A DNA stretch of 64,000 nucleotides, taken from Clostridium bowmanii. Its GTDB lineage: Bacteria > Bacillota > Clostridia > Clostridiales > Clostridiaceae. Made by a program: the position numbers and the translations under genes. This document shows positions 28,946-38,482 of this stretch, piece by piece. The stretch is taken from NCBI RefSeq assembly GCF_018861315.1, contig NZ_JAHLDL010000016.1:1-64000 (forward strand). Direction: 5' to 3'. Below the pieces are notes generated by a model that saw only the letters and a program-made list of their open reading frames with translations, did no database searches and was not told where the DNA came from. How positions within the stretch are numbered: position 1 is the first letter of the stretch; the number at the start of each line of letters is the position of its first letter.

Positions 28946-29064
28946 AATTTTAGTATTATTAATTTTTGTTGATTCCCCCATTTTTTTTGCATAAAAGAGT
29001 TTACATATATGTAAAATTTTAAAAAATTCCTCCTAAAGACATGTTTTAATAGGTGGATTATTTT

Positions 29065-29605
29065 ATGCTTAAAAATTGGAGCTCTCATGCTGATTATCAG
29101 CAATTTATTATTTCAAATCTCTCACGTTTTGTATAAATCTTTTCCTAAAAAAGAAATACAATTTGAACCTTCTATATCCAAGTTGTATTGTTTAGACTTA
29201 GATATTCTTGGAGAGATATTAAAACATTATTATTCTAATATTGGTAGCCCTGCAACTCTTCAACCTGAAATATTTCGTTCATTTTCTTTAATGCTTTTCC
29301 AAGAGGAAAGAAGCATTACCAACTGGGTTAAAAAGATTCATGCCAGTGAGTTATTTACAAACTATATAGGCTGCACTAAAAATAATGTCCCATCACTTGG
29401 TGCACATTATAATTTTATCTCTAGATTATGGCTCTCAAATTTGTCTACCGACAGGGCCAAAGTAAAAAAAATATATTATTATAAGAAGAAGCCCTCTAAA
29501 ATTAAGGCACCTGGGAAAAATAAAAAACTTCCTAATAAAAAACCGGGTGTTGTTAAGGCATTCATTCTTTACGAATACATGGCAAAAAACATTATTCATT
29601 TATGA
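29065..29605 (+). pseudogene. N-terminal remnant of a clostridial DDE transposase
   Basis: ATG 29065 begins MLKNWSSHADYQQFIISNLS and is interrupted by a stop. One frame over, the sequence continues (SHVLYKSFPKKEI, SKLYCLDLDILGEILK, LQPEIFRSFSLMLFQEERS, ITNWVKKIHASELF, APGKNKKLPNKKPGVVKA). This is the conserved front of a clostridial transposase family with KKPSKIKAPGKNKK before its catalytic domain. A 1-nt shift near 29125 and loss of the whole catalytic half make it inactive. Confidence 0.75.
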
Positions 29606-29840
29606 CTATGATTGCTGGAATTTATGTTCATCTAGATGCAAGGCTTAAAGTTTCAGGTTTTAGTATTTTAAACCTATTAGTGTAGCTATTTAACAATTAA
29701 ATGTTTTTTTTGAAAATTCTTGCACTGTGCGCTTGTTTGCTATACCTATTTTTATTACAAACCGATCTCTGAGCATAAAATTTATAGTTCTATAATGAAT
29801 CTATAAAAAACCAAGTTTTAAATATTAGTTTCCGTGACTA

Positions 29841-30038
29841 CTATACTCTTTCCTTTTCACGTTCCATTTTATAGATCGGATCAGACACATAATCGGCTTT
29901 CATATTATTCCCGATAAATTTACCGTTCCTAAACATAGGCTCATAGTCCTTTGGATCATAGAACCGTAACTCTCCCCCACAATATATACACTTAATTGCA
30001 AAATTTGGATTTTTCTTAGAACATCTTACACAATACAT
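29841..30038 (-). CDS. Small zinc-ribbon protein
   Basis: 65 residues with two CxxC pairs (MYCVRCSKK, KCIYCGGEL) typical of a zinc ribbon, then a charged tail rich in Lys and Glu. No clear ribosome-binding site: the leader is two near-repeats of TTTGTATTTGTATATAT (about 30049-30085). It may be a fragment of a longer zinc-ribbon membrane protein like the one at 27690. Confidence 0.45.
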   Translation of the reverse strand: MYCVRCSKKNPNFAIKCIYCGGELRFYDPKDYEPMFRNGKFIGNNMKADYVSDPIYKMEREKERV

Positions 30039-30284
30039 ATTTTTATATATTATTTGTATTTGTATATATTGTTTGTATTTGTATATATAATAAATAAATG
30101 TATATTCTGAATTTTATTAAGCACATAGATATAAAACAACTTAATATGGTTGAAGTTTTTTTATATCTAATTACTAATCATTTTAGAAAGTATTGGCTAA
30201 AATGTTATTTATTGTTGACCTTATTGCTATTATCGTCGAAAAAACTATATTCTTGATAGCTAGTATTTATAAAGTATGTAAACT

Positions 30285-30575
30285 TGTATCATTACCTGCC
30301 CAGTACTATAAATTGGATTTCATCTTTTATCCCTTAGTTTATTAATGCCTTTTTCTATTTTATAAACTTCTTTCATGTATTTAACCAGCTTGTCCAAGTA
30401 TTTTTTACCCATTTTATACTTCGTTTTCCTATAATTATCTTATTAAAACAAGTTACATTTCAAACCTTTTAGCGGAATTTGCGACTGTTCTTAAAAGCCG
30501 TTAAAACTGTTGATTTATATTGGCTAGTGTATTATTGGAACGAAGCTACTGCGCTTACACTCATTTTCAGCCATA
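30285..30575 (-). pseudogene. 5' remnant of the IS transposase found at 35727-36956
   Basis: Minus strand reads GKKYLDKLVKYMKEVYKIEK, GINKLRDKR then a stop, matching the first 45 residues of the intact transposase. Upstream flank homology continues to about 30575 (GAAGC-TACTGC), where it diverges; this marks the probable right end of the element family. The region 30039-30285 above it has no gene. Confidence 0.7.
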
Positions 30576-30610
30576 ATTACACCTCCCTAACCCTTATTTT
30601 TTTCATTAAA

Positions 30611-30633
30611 AAAGGGCACCTTTTGAGTGCCTT
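30611..30633 (-). terminator. Terminator of the 30706 gene
   Basis: Short GC-rich stem (AGGGCAC with GTGCCTT) and an A-run below it giving a U-tract on the minus strand. Confidence 0.6.
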
Positions 30634-30705
30634 AAGTTGTGTTATTTAATTTAGTACATTTTTCATTAAGTTAATAGGATTTACACTATAAATCTTTAAT
30701 CCTAC

Positions 30706-31344
30706 TTATTGAGCAGCTGGTATAACAATTGAAATTGTTTTAACTTGATCACCTAAAGTAATTGATATATCTACATTTTGTGCTACATTCTTAGTTTGAA
30801 TTTTTGGATAAGGTAATTTTGCTGTATATGTTGATTGATTATAATCAATATCAGTATGTCCATTATCATCGAACAACATGTTAAATACTATTCCATCAAC
30901 AAGTACTTTAGGACTAAATGTTCCTGTTCCTAATTCTTTATTGAATACCACAGTAACTACAAGTCCATTCTCACCATTGGTAGCACTAACTGACTGAACA
31001 ACTACACCCGAGGCTACAGGAACATCACAAATTGCTGTAAGGTTCGTTGTTATTTTTGATTTTATTGCTTCTATTGTTGCATTAGGATTACTATTAAATT
31101 GCTCATTTACCTTTGATGCATCGTAAATTTTATTCTCTACCTCATATCCGTATGTGTCCATGTACCTTATCATATTAAAAATGGATGATTTATTATGAAG
31201 CAATACATTACCTATTCCGCCTAGGTTTACATCATCTTTCCACAAATCACCATCTTGTGCATAAGCAACTCCACTAACAGAAGATGCAAGTATTGCAACC
31301 ATTGCGAACTTAGAAAATGCCATTATTAATTTTTTATTTACCAT
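30706..31344 (-). CDS. Short secreted GGIG-family protein
   Basis: 212 residues from the second ATG (31344), matching the start of the homologue at 26223; ATG 31350 is only 4-5 nt from the GGGGG site. Signal peptide VNKKLIMAFSKFAMVAILAS to YAQDG. Full shared domain ~27-110 (NLGGIGNVLLHNKSSIFNMI, DTYGYEVENKIYDASKVNEQ). A single ~90-residue beta-rich domain follows (GLVVTVVFNKELGTGTFSPK, NVDISITLGDQVKTISIVI). A small, complete member. Function unknown. Confidence 0.75.
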   Translation of the reverse strand: MVNKKLIMAFSKFAMVAILASSVSGVAYAQDGDLWKDDVNLGGIGNVLLHNKSSIFNMIRYMDTYGYEVENKIYDASKVNEQFNSNPNATIEAIKSKITTNLTAICDVPVASGVVVQSVSATNGENGLVVTVVFNKELGTGTFSPKVLVDGIVFNMLFDDNGHTDIDYNQSTYTAKLPYPKIQTKNVAQNVDISITLGDQVKTISIVIPAAQ

Positions 31345-31611
31345 TTGCATTTAGCCCCCTACATACTTTAAGTTTATTAGGATGATATATTATATGATTC
31401 TAATTTAATAATACCATAATATATCATAAACTCAAAGATAAGGATATTAATAGTCTTTATCTTTTCCTATTGTCTAGTAACATCTATATAAATTTTAATT
31501 ATTTACTTTAGTAAAAAGGGCAAGAACAAAGACTATTTCAAGTCGATATTCATTACCCTTTAAAATTATACTGTTGCTTGTTTTGTTGTGTAGCTAAAAT
31601 AGCTACACATA

Positions 31612-32040
31612 AATAGACTTTCCCCCTCCCCATTAACCAAAATCATCCTTGCACTAATTATCTTATATAGTACCTTTAAAGTAATTTCAAAAGATGTTTT
31701 AATTAGTAAAACTTGTAAAGTTTTTTATCATTTTTCTTCTTTGTGAATTTTATAAACCTTAATGCCTCTTTTTAATGTATCCCTAATTGTGTCTATAAAT
31801 GGAAAACTTGTCTTTTTTGGTACAAGTCTTTTAAAATCATTACTATTAAATCTATTATTTAATTCGTTGAAACTTTGAATTCTTATCATGAACCCAAAAA
31901 GTACCGGCAATATTACCTGCGCGGTACTATAAATTGAATTTCTTCTTTTATCTCTTAACTTATTAATCCCCCTCTTCTTATATTTTATAAACTTCTTTCA
32001 TATATTTTACTAGTTTTTATAAATACTTTATCCCCATTTT
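31612..32040 (-). pseudogene. Internally deleted copy of the 35.7-kb IS
   Basis: The left flank ATAAATAGACTTTCCCCC (about 31610) is shared with 35660. It is followed by three separated blocks matching the transposase's C-terminal, N-terminal (MPVLFGFMIRIQSFNELNNR; SFPFIDTIRDTLK) and start regions, with the catalytic segments deleted. At 31588-31608 a 9-bp hairpin (GTGTAGCTA/TAGCTACAC) lies outside it. A non-autonomous derivative at best. No other gene between 31351 and 32186. Confidence 0.75.
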
Positions 32041-32186
32041 ATGACTTTGTTTAATATTGGAGCTAAAGTGCTGGTCATTCAATGCTGTATTTTCACATAC
32101 ATATAAGCTCGTTAGTTCATCCTGAATACAAGATAAATCTTCTAATTTTGTATTCCTACCTACGTCTAACATTTTTAGGATATTTG

Positions 32187-34997
32187 TCAGCATAGGATAG
32201 AATCACTATCATTAACAACTTTATTGTTATTACTTGAGGAAGTTAATAATGGTTTTAGTTGTGATGTATTGAAATCAATAAAATTAAAATTATCATCAAA
32301 TCCAAATCGCATTCCTATATAGTCTACTGATAGTACCTTACTAAATTCTTCCATGCTTATATTGAACTTGGTGGAATTAGTGCCTTTTTTTATGCCACTA
32401 TTTAAAATTTTCATAATTTTATCACCGTTTGGTGGATTAAAAAAGCTATAATCACAATCCCCTGAACTTTCATAATCCAAGGTAAATTCTATAGTATTTC
32501 CAACTCTTTCTGCTTTAAAGTAATTCACTTTAAAACCACCACCTGAATAATTACTGCTGAACTTTATGTTTCCATCAAATGCAGTTTGATTATCAGAATC
32601 ACCTGAGCCATCCATTTTAGGATTAAAATCACTTTTACCCGAGTAATCCCAGTATTCAATTAATCCAAAATAATGATAAGATAGTACATTATGTAAATTA
32701 AACTGATAATTTCCGTCATTCAACATGTCCGTATTTTTAAGTATTTCTTGCACATATGCTTGCTTTCCTGAATTAAAACTTTCACTTCGAGTCTTACCTA
32801 AAGCCCTATTATACAAATACTTAAGATAAAAATAGTAAAAATTATTCTTTTTCATATTTTCTAAAGAAACATCATTATGCACCCCGTTATTAGAAATTAC
32901 AGAAGATGCCGCCATAGCACTTATACATTTACCATTAGCTATAGCTTCATGCACCAAGTTTTTCCCATCTAAATTATATCCATTTAAGCATGTCCATAAA
33001 TCTAGATTATAATAATTTTCTGACAGTACATTATTTATATTGTCTTTATTCATAAAAGAAATTCTTTTCTCTGAACTACTATCCTTTGATGTATATATAC
33101 ATTGATCAATATTATTCTCCTGACCATGGGTATTTATTATGAATGCTTTTATTCCATCTTTATTTTCCTTTGCTATATTTTCTTTTGTGAAATCGCCAAT
33201 AACCTCTGTATTCACTGGATATGTTCCCTGTTTATTCCCATAGAGTTTATAATCACTGCTACTTAATATGTTAAACTCTTTATCCATTCTTTCTTTTAGA
33301 AAATATCCCAAATCATCACTATGATTACTACTTGCAAATATTGAATTTGAAAAATTCACAAAATTTCCAAAAGGTTTATCCTTAACTGAGGCAACATATT
33401 CACTATTTTTATTTATAAAAGGTGCAATCTCACCTTTTATAAGTGGTAGCCTTGAAACTGTCCATTCTGGCATGAAGCTTATATTTAATTTTTCACTAAA
33501 AGCTTTGTATATGCTAAAATCATTTTTCAAACTATTGCTATCATTCTTAAAATTAGAATAAAAGAAATCTGATTTAAAGTTTCCACTGTCATCTACTGAA
33601 TCCTTCATTTGGATTTTAAAATGAACATCAAAAGCTGGAACATCATTGGAGGTTCCAAAAATCTGTATGCCTTTTAATGTACCATTTTTACTTTTAGAAT
33701 CATTTTTTAACATTTCATATATATCTGGTGCTGAAGTGTACCCAGATACATCTTTTAATATACTAGTAGTTCCATCATTAAACTTATTTGTATATTCAGT
33801 AATTGATTTTAAGTCTTGTTCTGATATTCTATTTTTATTATATAAAAAATATCTATAATCTTTATCTAAACTTACATCGTTAGGATTTGCACAATTTTGT
33901 TTTACCAAATTTAAAAACCCTTCTGGGTTAATCATATCTTCATTTAAATACTTATTAGAGCCCTCATGAAGAAACTGTAAGGCTTCTTTTTCTGTAAGGT
34001 TAGAATTTATTTGAAGTCCCATTGTAATTACTCCTGTTATATAAGGAACTCCCCAACTAAATCCCCCATTACCCCAATAAATATAATGATTAGGTTCACT
34101 TTTATACCCTGCAGCTGTTGTTCTAAAATCTGCTGGAACTATTAGCCGTCCTTTAAACATATCTGATTGCCATTGTTTTTCCCAATTACTTATTTGATAA
34201 TTTTTATAATCATCTCTATCTTGAAATCCGCCTATTCCACAAGTAGCCATATCCATAGAAACATCAATAACTATAATTCCACTTTTACGCGCAGCCTCCT
34301 CAGCAACTCTTAAATGTTTTGCATATTCTACATTTAAACTTTCATCAATACCATGAGACATACCTACAATTTTAATCTTTTTATTTCCATATAATGTCTT
34401 GTTTAATTCAATTATTTTCTCAAAAGCTCTTGCTTCAAACTCATTATCATCTTCATTGCCATCATGTCCAAAAAAATAAACCTCAGCATTTGGAACAAGA
34501 CCTATTTCCTTTCCTGAAAGCAAACTTAAAACAGCAGGTCCATGCATTGATGGTTGAATTCTATCAGTTTGAATATCATAATTGTGTAGATTAACATTTT
34601 TATAAGCCTCATGATTAAGTAATAAATGTTGGTCTATATATGCAATAGCAACTCCATTACCTAAATAACCTTGCTGCTGTAATTTCCTTATACCTAGTCC
34701 TGGATTTTTACCTGCTTCTAATAGTTTTAATGGTTCAAATTTTTGTGGCATTTTATCTTTACCAGGCCATTTTGTATAAGTGTCAAAATCAAGTTTATAC
34801 AATAATTCAACTTGATCTTTTAAATTTAATTCAGATAAATCTTTTCCTCTTATATCATCATATGGCTTTAGTTCATTAATATTAGAAACTTTTACTAAAT
34901 CCTGTGCCAATGCTTCCTTTTGACAAATACCTAAAGGCAATATTATAAAACACATTAAATATACAATAACCATACTTAAAATTCGCTTAATTTTCAT
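32187..34997 (-). CDS. Secreted subtilisin-like protease fused to a gingipain (C25)-like domain
   Basis: 936 residues. Signal peptide ~1-31. The S8 domain (~105-365) has all three catalytic positions: Asp122 (AIAYIDQHLLLNHE), His152 (MHGPAVLSLLSGKE), Ser314 (GGFSWGVPYITGVI, replacing the usual GTSxxxP). After a linker, residues ~590-760 resemble a caspase-fold C25 protease: His624 in FIINTHGQENN and Cys670 in LDLWTCLNGYNLDGKNLVHE, then a GKCISAMAASS strand. The C-terminal ~130 residues are beta-rich. Two protease types in one chain are unusual. A fragment of a second copy lies at 24388-24446. Substrates unknown; the surface proteins are candidates. Confidence 0.78.
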   Translation of the reverse strand: MKIKRILSMVIVYLMCFIILPLGICQKEALAQDLVKVSNINELKPYDDIRGKDLSELNLKDQVELLYKLDFDTYTKWPGKDKMPQKFEPLKLLEAGKNPGLGIRKLQQQGYLGNGVAIAYIDQHLLLNHEAYKNVNLHNYDIQTDRIQPSMHGPAVLSLLSGKEIGLVPNAEVYFFGHDGNEDDNEFEARAFEKIIELNKTLYGNKKIKIVGMSHGIDESLNVEYAKHLRVAEEAARKSGIIVIDVSMDMATCGIGGFQDRDDYKNYQISNWEKQWQSDMFKGRLIVPADFRTTAAGYKSEPNHYIYWGNGGFSWGVPYITGVITMGLQINSNLTEKEALQFLHEGSNKYLNEDMINPEGFLNLVKQNCANPNDVSLDKDYRYFLYNKNRISEQDLKSITEYTNKFNDGTTSILKDVSGYTSAPDIYEMLKNDSKSKNGTLKGIQIFGTSNDVPAFDVHFKIQMKDSVDDSGNFKSDFFYSNFKNDSNSLKNDFSIYKAFSEKLNISFMPEWTVSRLPLIKGEIAPFINKNSEYVASVKDKPFGNFVNFSNSIFASSNHSDDLGYFLKERMDKEFNILSSSDYKLYGNKQGTYPVNTEVIGDFTKENIAKENKDGIKAFIINTHGQENNIDQCIYTSKDSSSEKRISFMNKDNINNVLSENYYNLDLWTCLNGYNLDGKNLVHEAIANGKCISAMAASSVISNNGVHNDVSLENMKKNNFYYFYLKYLYNRALGKTRSESFNSGKQAYVQEILKNTDMLNDGNYQFNLHNVLSYHYFGLIEYWDYSGKSDFNPKMDGSGDSDNQTAFDGNIKFSSNYSGGGFKVNYFKAERVGNTIEFTLDYESSGDCDYSFFNPPNGDKIMKILNSGIKKGTNSTKFNISMEEFSKVLSVDYIGMRFGFDDNFNFIDFNTSQLKPLLTSSSNNNKVVNDSDSILC

Positions 34998-35129
34998 CCA
35001 ACAGTTTCCCCACCATATTTTTCGAAAAATATTTTTAGATGACTTTCGTGAATAGTACTATCTTTTTAATCTAATTAAATTTATTATCACAATTGGCAGG
35101 ATGTTATAATTGGATTTAGTGTCAAGTAC

Positions 35130-35310
35130 TTTTAATTTTAAAAGTTGCTTGATTTTGATTTAGATTTATCCTTGTTACATCTATCTTAGTCACATTAACA
35201 ATGGAACCATCAGTATAACCTCGACAGCTGTTTTAATAATAATTACTGACACAACTGCTGATAATGGAGTTACTATGTCAACTGTGCTTGCGGTAGCAAC
35301 AGCTTAATTG
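35130..35310 (-). pseudogene. Relic of a Big2 Ig-like domain
   Basis: Minus-strand pieces in shifting frames (VDIVTPLSAVVSVIII; GYTDGSIVNVTKI; DVTRINLNQNQ) follow the Big2 order seen in the 665-residue wall protein (GVVIPVSAGSAIITAT; DGYKTASC; TSISLNK). Probably the last trace of another Big2 gene. The rest of 34998-35726 holds no gene. Confidence 0.5.
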
Positions 35311-35484
35311 CTACTTCTCCAATTCGCTACCTTATTCGCAGCATTTTTATTTTACATTTTATCCTCAAATTATTATCCCCTTAAATTATTCAATCAATTA
35401 AATAAATTTATATAATATTCATTTGTTTACATTTTATATCATTTTATACAAAACTTCAATATGATATTCAGTCAAATAGAAAAA

Positions 35485-35515
35485 AGATAGAGTGTCAAAA
35501 TTATGTACTCTATCT
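35485..35515 (-). terminator. Terminator-like hairpin
   Basis: 9-bp perfect stem (35485-35493 with 35507-35515) with an A-run below it, so oriented for minus-strand transcription. Confidence 0.6.
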
Positions 35516-35659
35516 TCATAATCTTATTCTATTTTTTGGCTTTATTTTAATTTAACTATTTAATAGCATGCATTTTAGCTCCATAAATTTATCCTATTCT
35601 ATTTCAGCTATTATTCCACTAATTCACTTTATTGCTGTAAAAATCACCCTTGTTCCTTA

Positions 35660-37093
35660 TAAATAAATAGACTTTCCCCCTCCCCATTAACCGATATCAC
35701 CCTAACCTATTCTATTGTTATATCTATTATGTAGTATTAAAAATACACTCTTTATTTTCTTTTAATAAATAGAGCTCTTTAATTATAAGCCTGATTAATT
35801 CCTTCTGCGATTTCACAGCACTTTTCAGTCTTCTATTTATAAATAATTGCATTAGATTTGAAGCTATTATCATTAAATATAATATGGCTTCTATTGCATT
35901 TATATTATGAACAAAACATCTATCTAAAGCACAATGGGTTTTTAAATTATTGAAAACACTATTTTCTATATCCCATCTTGCGCTAATTATCTTATACAAT
36001 ACCTTTAAAGGAATTTCAAAGGATGTTGTTATCAGTAAAATTTGCGAATATTTTTTATCATTTTTCTTCTTTGTAAATTTTATAAATCTTAATGGCTCGT
36101 CCACATTATTCATGTGGAGACTTTTTTCATATACTTTAACTTCTAATTTTTTATCTTCATCATACCAATTTTCAGTTATCTCCTCTTTATTGATTTCACT
36201 TTTTATTTCCTTTATACTATTTATATTGTTTTTCTTAACTTGAACTACCGGAGTTACTTTGCATTTATTACAATGATTTATCCATATTGAATTACATGCC
36301 AGGGCATCATATACAACAATATCAATTAGATTTTTATGTTCACTAGTAACCTTCTCAAGTAGCCTCTTTGCTACAGTTAGCTCGCCTTCATCCTTTTTCG
36401 GGCTATCAATCCCTGCCTTGTATAATTCAAAATCTAATACCATTCTTGGTTTTTTCCCAACTGTAGAAATGAAAACTGCACTATGTGAGTAATGTGTGTT
36501 TTTACCTTTCACTGTAACTAAACATTCCTTACAACTTTTTTTATTACTTCCGAATATTTTAGTTCCATCTATAGCGGCCACACTGTAACCATCTATAGTT
36601 CCCTTTCTAAATACTTTATTTTCCACAGATTTTTTTATTATTCCTACATTAATATCATCTATTCCTTTTACATTTATAACCTTCAATGTATCCCTAATTG
36701 TATCTATAAATGGAAACTTTGTCTTTCTTGATACAAGTCTTTTAAAATCATTACTCTTAATTCTATTATTTAATTCATTGAAACTTTGAATTCTTATCAT
36801 GAACCCAAAAAGTACCGGCAATATTACCTGCCCGGTATCATAGATTGGATTTCTTCTTTTATCACTTAACTTACTAATCCCCTTCTCTATTTTATAAACA
36901 TCCTTCATATATTTAACCAGCTTGTCCAAGTATCTTTTACCCATTTTATACCTCATTTCCCTATAATTATTTTATTAGGAAATGAACTATATTTCAAGTG
37001 TTTTACCGGAATTTACTACTACTTTCAAAAACTGTTTAACCTGTTGAATTTTATGGATTCATTTAATAGTGAAGCGAAACTGCTGCTAGTTAT
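35660..37093 (-). mobile_element. Insertion sequence, IS4-superfamily-like, apparently complete
   Basis: Bounds are from comparison with degraded copies: the left shared border is ATAAATAGACTTTCCCCC near 35660, the right ends near ACTGCTGC at about 37090. No convincing terminal inverted repeats were found, so ends are approximate. On the right the element abuts the first eight codons of a DUF960 gene, whose remainder is missing, so insertion or a later deletion truncated it. Confidence 0.6.
35727..36956 (-). CDS. DDE transposase of the insertion sequence
   Basis: 409 residues. DDE positions are visible: Asp130 in AAIDGTKIFGSNKKSCKEC, Asp217 in IVVYDALACNSIWI, Glu331 in SARWDIENSVFNNLKTH. A Cys pair (HCNKCK) follows the second Asp. 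The family is IS4-superfamily-like; I cannot name the IS. Open over its whole length, so it may be active. Truncated relatives lie at 24444-24495, 30285-30575 and 31612-32040. Its presence next to the duplicated module suggests a role in local rearrangement. Confidence 0.8.
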   Translation of the reverse strand: MRYKMGKRYLDKLVKYMKDVYKIEKGISKLSDKRRNPIYDTGQVILPVLFGFMIRIQSFNELNNRIKSNDFKRLVSRKTKFPFIDTIRDTLKVINVKGIDDINVGIIKKSVENKVFRKGTIDGYSVAAIDGTKIFGSNKKSCKECLVTVKGKNTHYSHSAVFISTVGKKPRMVLDFELYKAGIDSPKKDEGELTVAKRLLEKVTSEHKNLIDIVVYDALACNSIWINHCNKCKVTPVVQVKKNNINSIKEIKSEINKEEITENWYDEDKKLEVKVYEKSLHMNNVDEPLRFIKFTKKKNDKKYSQILLITTSFEIPLKVLYKIISARWDIENSVFNNLKTHCALDRCFVHNINAIEAILYLMIIASNLMQLFINRRLKSAVKSQKELIRLIIKELYLLKENKECIFNTT

Positions 37094-37117
37094 GTACCTA
37101 TTACTTTTATCAAACAT
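37094..37117 (-). pseudogene. First eight codons of a DUF960 gene
   Basis: MFDKSNRY followed by non-homologous codons. The upstream leader and RBS match those of the intact DUF960 gene at 56802-57113. The IS right end abuts this point. This is the left edge of module copy A. Confidence 0.75.
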
Positions 37118-37135
37118 CTTAAGCATCTCCCTTTC

Positions 37136-37675
37136 CTACAATATCCCTTTTTCTTTTAGGCTACAGTACTTTCCATCTGACCCAATAATAATAATAATAA
37201 TAATATGATCTATAAGGCTTATCCCAATTATTTCGCCAGCTTCCTTTAGTCTCTTAGTAATACTAATATCTTCTGAGGAAGGATTTGTATCTCCTGAGGG
37301 ATGATTATGAAATAATATTATGCTAGCTGCATTGGATAATATTGCCACTTTATAGGTTTCTCTTGGGTGGACAATTGAAGCATTTAATGACCCAATACTT
37401 ATCGTACTTATTGAAAGTGGCTGATTCTTAGTATCAAGGCAACATACTATGAGTTGCTCCCTATCTAAGTCTTCTAAGAATCTTCTACCAAGCTCTGCTC
37501 CTTCAGAAGGGCTACTAATTTTTCTAACGTCATAGAGGATACTGCCCTCCCTTACCATCTTAATTGATACAATATTTATTCTTTTAGCAGGTGTTTTCTT
37601 ATCTTCATTTTCACACACCTTCATGACCATTTGATCTCCTACTTTTTTTCCTATGCAATAGATTGATTTAGCCAT
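37136..37675 (-). CDS. radC: RadC-family JAB/MPN-domain protein (copy A)
   Basis: 179 residues from ATG 37675 (GGGGGAG in front), aligning with copy B's start. The C-terminal RadC/JAMM domain carries LFHNHPSGDTNPSSEDISIT, the zinc-binding HxH...D motif. Despite the name, the role in repair is doubtful; radC genes are frequent on mobile elements. It has seven consecutive Ile (DHIIIIIIIGS) where copy B has three. The extra codons come from an ATA/ATT-type trinucleotide tract at about 37186-37205. The start overlaps the end of the 122-residue gene by 25 nt, so they are translationally linked. Confidence 0.85.
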   Translation of the reverse strand: MAKSIYCIGKKVGDQMVMKVCENEDKKTPAKRINIVSIKMVREGSILYDVRKISSPSEGAELGRRFLEDLDREQLIVCCLDTKNQPLSISTISIGSLNASIVHPRETYKVAILSNAASIILFHNHPSGDTNPSSEDISITKRLKEAGEIIGISLIDHIIIIIIIGSDGKYCSLKEKGIL

Positions 37676-38019
37676 GAAGCTCTCCCCCTTTTTATGTGTG
37701 GTATTATTACATTTTCTATTAGATTCTCTACTATTATTTCTACTGTATCCCACGCATGGCTGCTAATATACCACATATCTTTACCCTCAAACTCAAAGGT
37801 TAGTTCATATTTACCATCACTTGTTTCCAACGCATCAACATAGTTATCTTCAATTAGTACCTCTTCTAGTACAGTCTTGTAGAAGTCGCTTATATCACAC
37901 CCTACAACTGAGTTTACTGTATACTCCATTAGGTTCTCTATACCGAATTCTTCTATAGCTTTCTTAATTCTTCTCTCAAGATATTCAATGTCCATTCTCG
38001 TTAGTGAGCTTTTTATCAT
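37651..38019 (-). CDS. Conserved 122-residue module protein, unknown (copy A)
   Basis: Start set at ATG 38019 (MIKSSLTRMDIEYLERR), 9 nt after AAAGGA; longer frames lack an RBS. Acidic and alpha/beta in pattern (LMEYTVNSVVGCDISDFYKT, then YISSHAWDTVEIIVENLIEN). Conserved closely in copy B (57644-58012). Overlaps radC by 25 nt in both copies, so a joint function or coupled translation is likely. No family recognised. Confidence 0.7.
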   Translation of the reverse strand: MIKSSLTRMDIEYLERRIKKAIEEFGIENLMEYTVNSVVGCDISDFYKTVLEEVLIEDNYVDALETSDGKYELTFEFEGKDMWYISSHAWDTVEIIVENLIENVIIPHIKRGRASWLNQSIA

Positions 38020-38060
38020 TGTTCTCATTCCTTTCAATATTGGTTTTAGGCATAATAATA

Positions 38061-38092
38061 GCACTTAACCATATTGCTGTAAGGTTAAGTGC
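38061..38092. terminator. Hairpin between module genes (copy A)
   Basis: 10-bp perfect stem (38061-38070 with 38083-38092). A hairpin of related sequence is at the same place in copy B (58053-58084). May terminate the small-peptide transcript. Confidence 0.5.
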
Positions 38093-38146
38093 CTATATGT
38101 TTCCAATCTATTTTATGGTCTTGATTTTTCTCATTTTACTTTCCAC

Positions 38147-38293
38147 TTACATCCATAGAGTTCTTGCTATCCATTTTCTAAATACTACACCTACTATTGC
38201 ACCAAATATTATTCCTGAACCAATGCTTGTACTTGTCATTACTGCTGCTATTGCTCCCACTACAGCACCACCTACTGCCCACTTTACTAACAT
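38147..38293 (-). CDS. 48-residue glycine-rich membrane peptide (copy A)
   Basis: ATG 38293 is preceded by AAGGAGG. One long hydrophobic glycine-zipper-like helix (VGGAVVGAIAAVMTS, GSGIIFGAIVGVVF) ends in a positively charged tail (RKWIARTLWM). Copy B (58614-58760) encodes the same peptide with only 6 changes, and changes at third positions, which supports translation. Could be a small membrane or holin-like peptide. Too short for standard gene callers. Confidence 0.7.
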   Translation of the reverse strand: MLVKWAVGGAVVGAIAAVMTSTSIGSGIIFGAIVGVVFRKWIARTLWM

Positions 38294-38426
38294 ATATAAT
38301 TCCTCCTTCTTATGTTCCTATGTGATCCTAGGGTATTATTCATCATGTATGAATGTACCTTTCTAAGATTATAATATATACTTATTATTACACTTAAACC
38401 ATTAAATATATTGTAATAGCTTGAAA

Positions 38427-38459
38427 AATCCCCTACATCTTTTATTGATGTAAGGGATT
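38427..38459. terminator. Bidirectional terminator (copy A)
   Basis: 13-bp perfect stem AATCCCCTACATC (38427-38439) with 38447-38459. The same hairpin lies at 58901-58933 in copy B. It is downstream of the Rpn gene here and of the recombinase in copy B, which shows where the Rpn gene was gained or lost. Confidence 0.75.
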
Positions 38460-38482
38460 CGGTATTTATACTATTCTTTATT

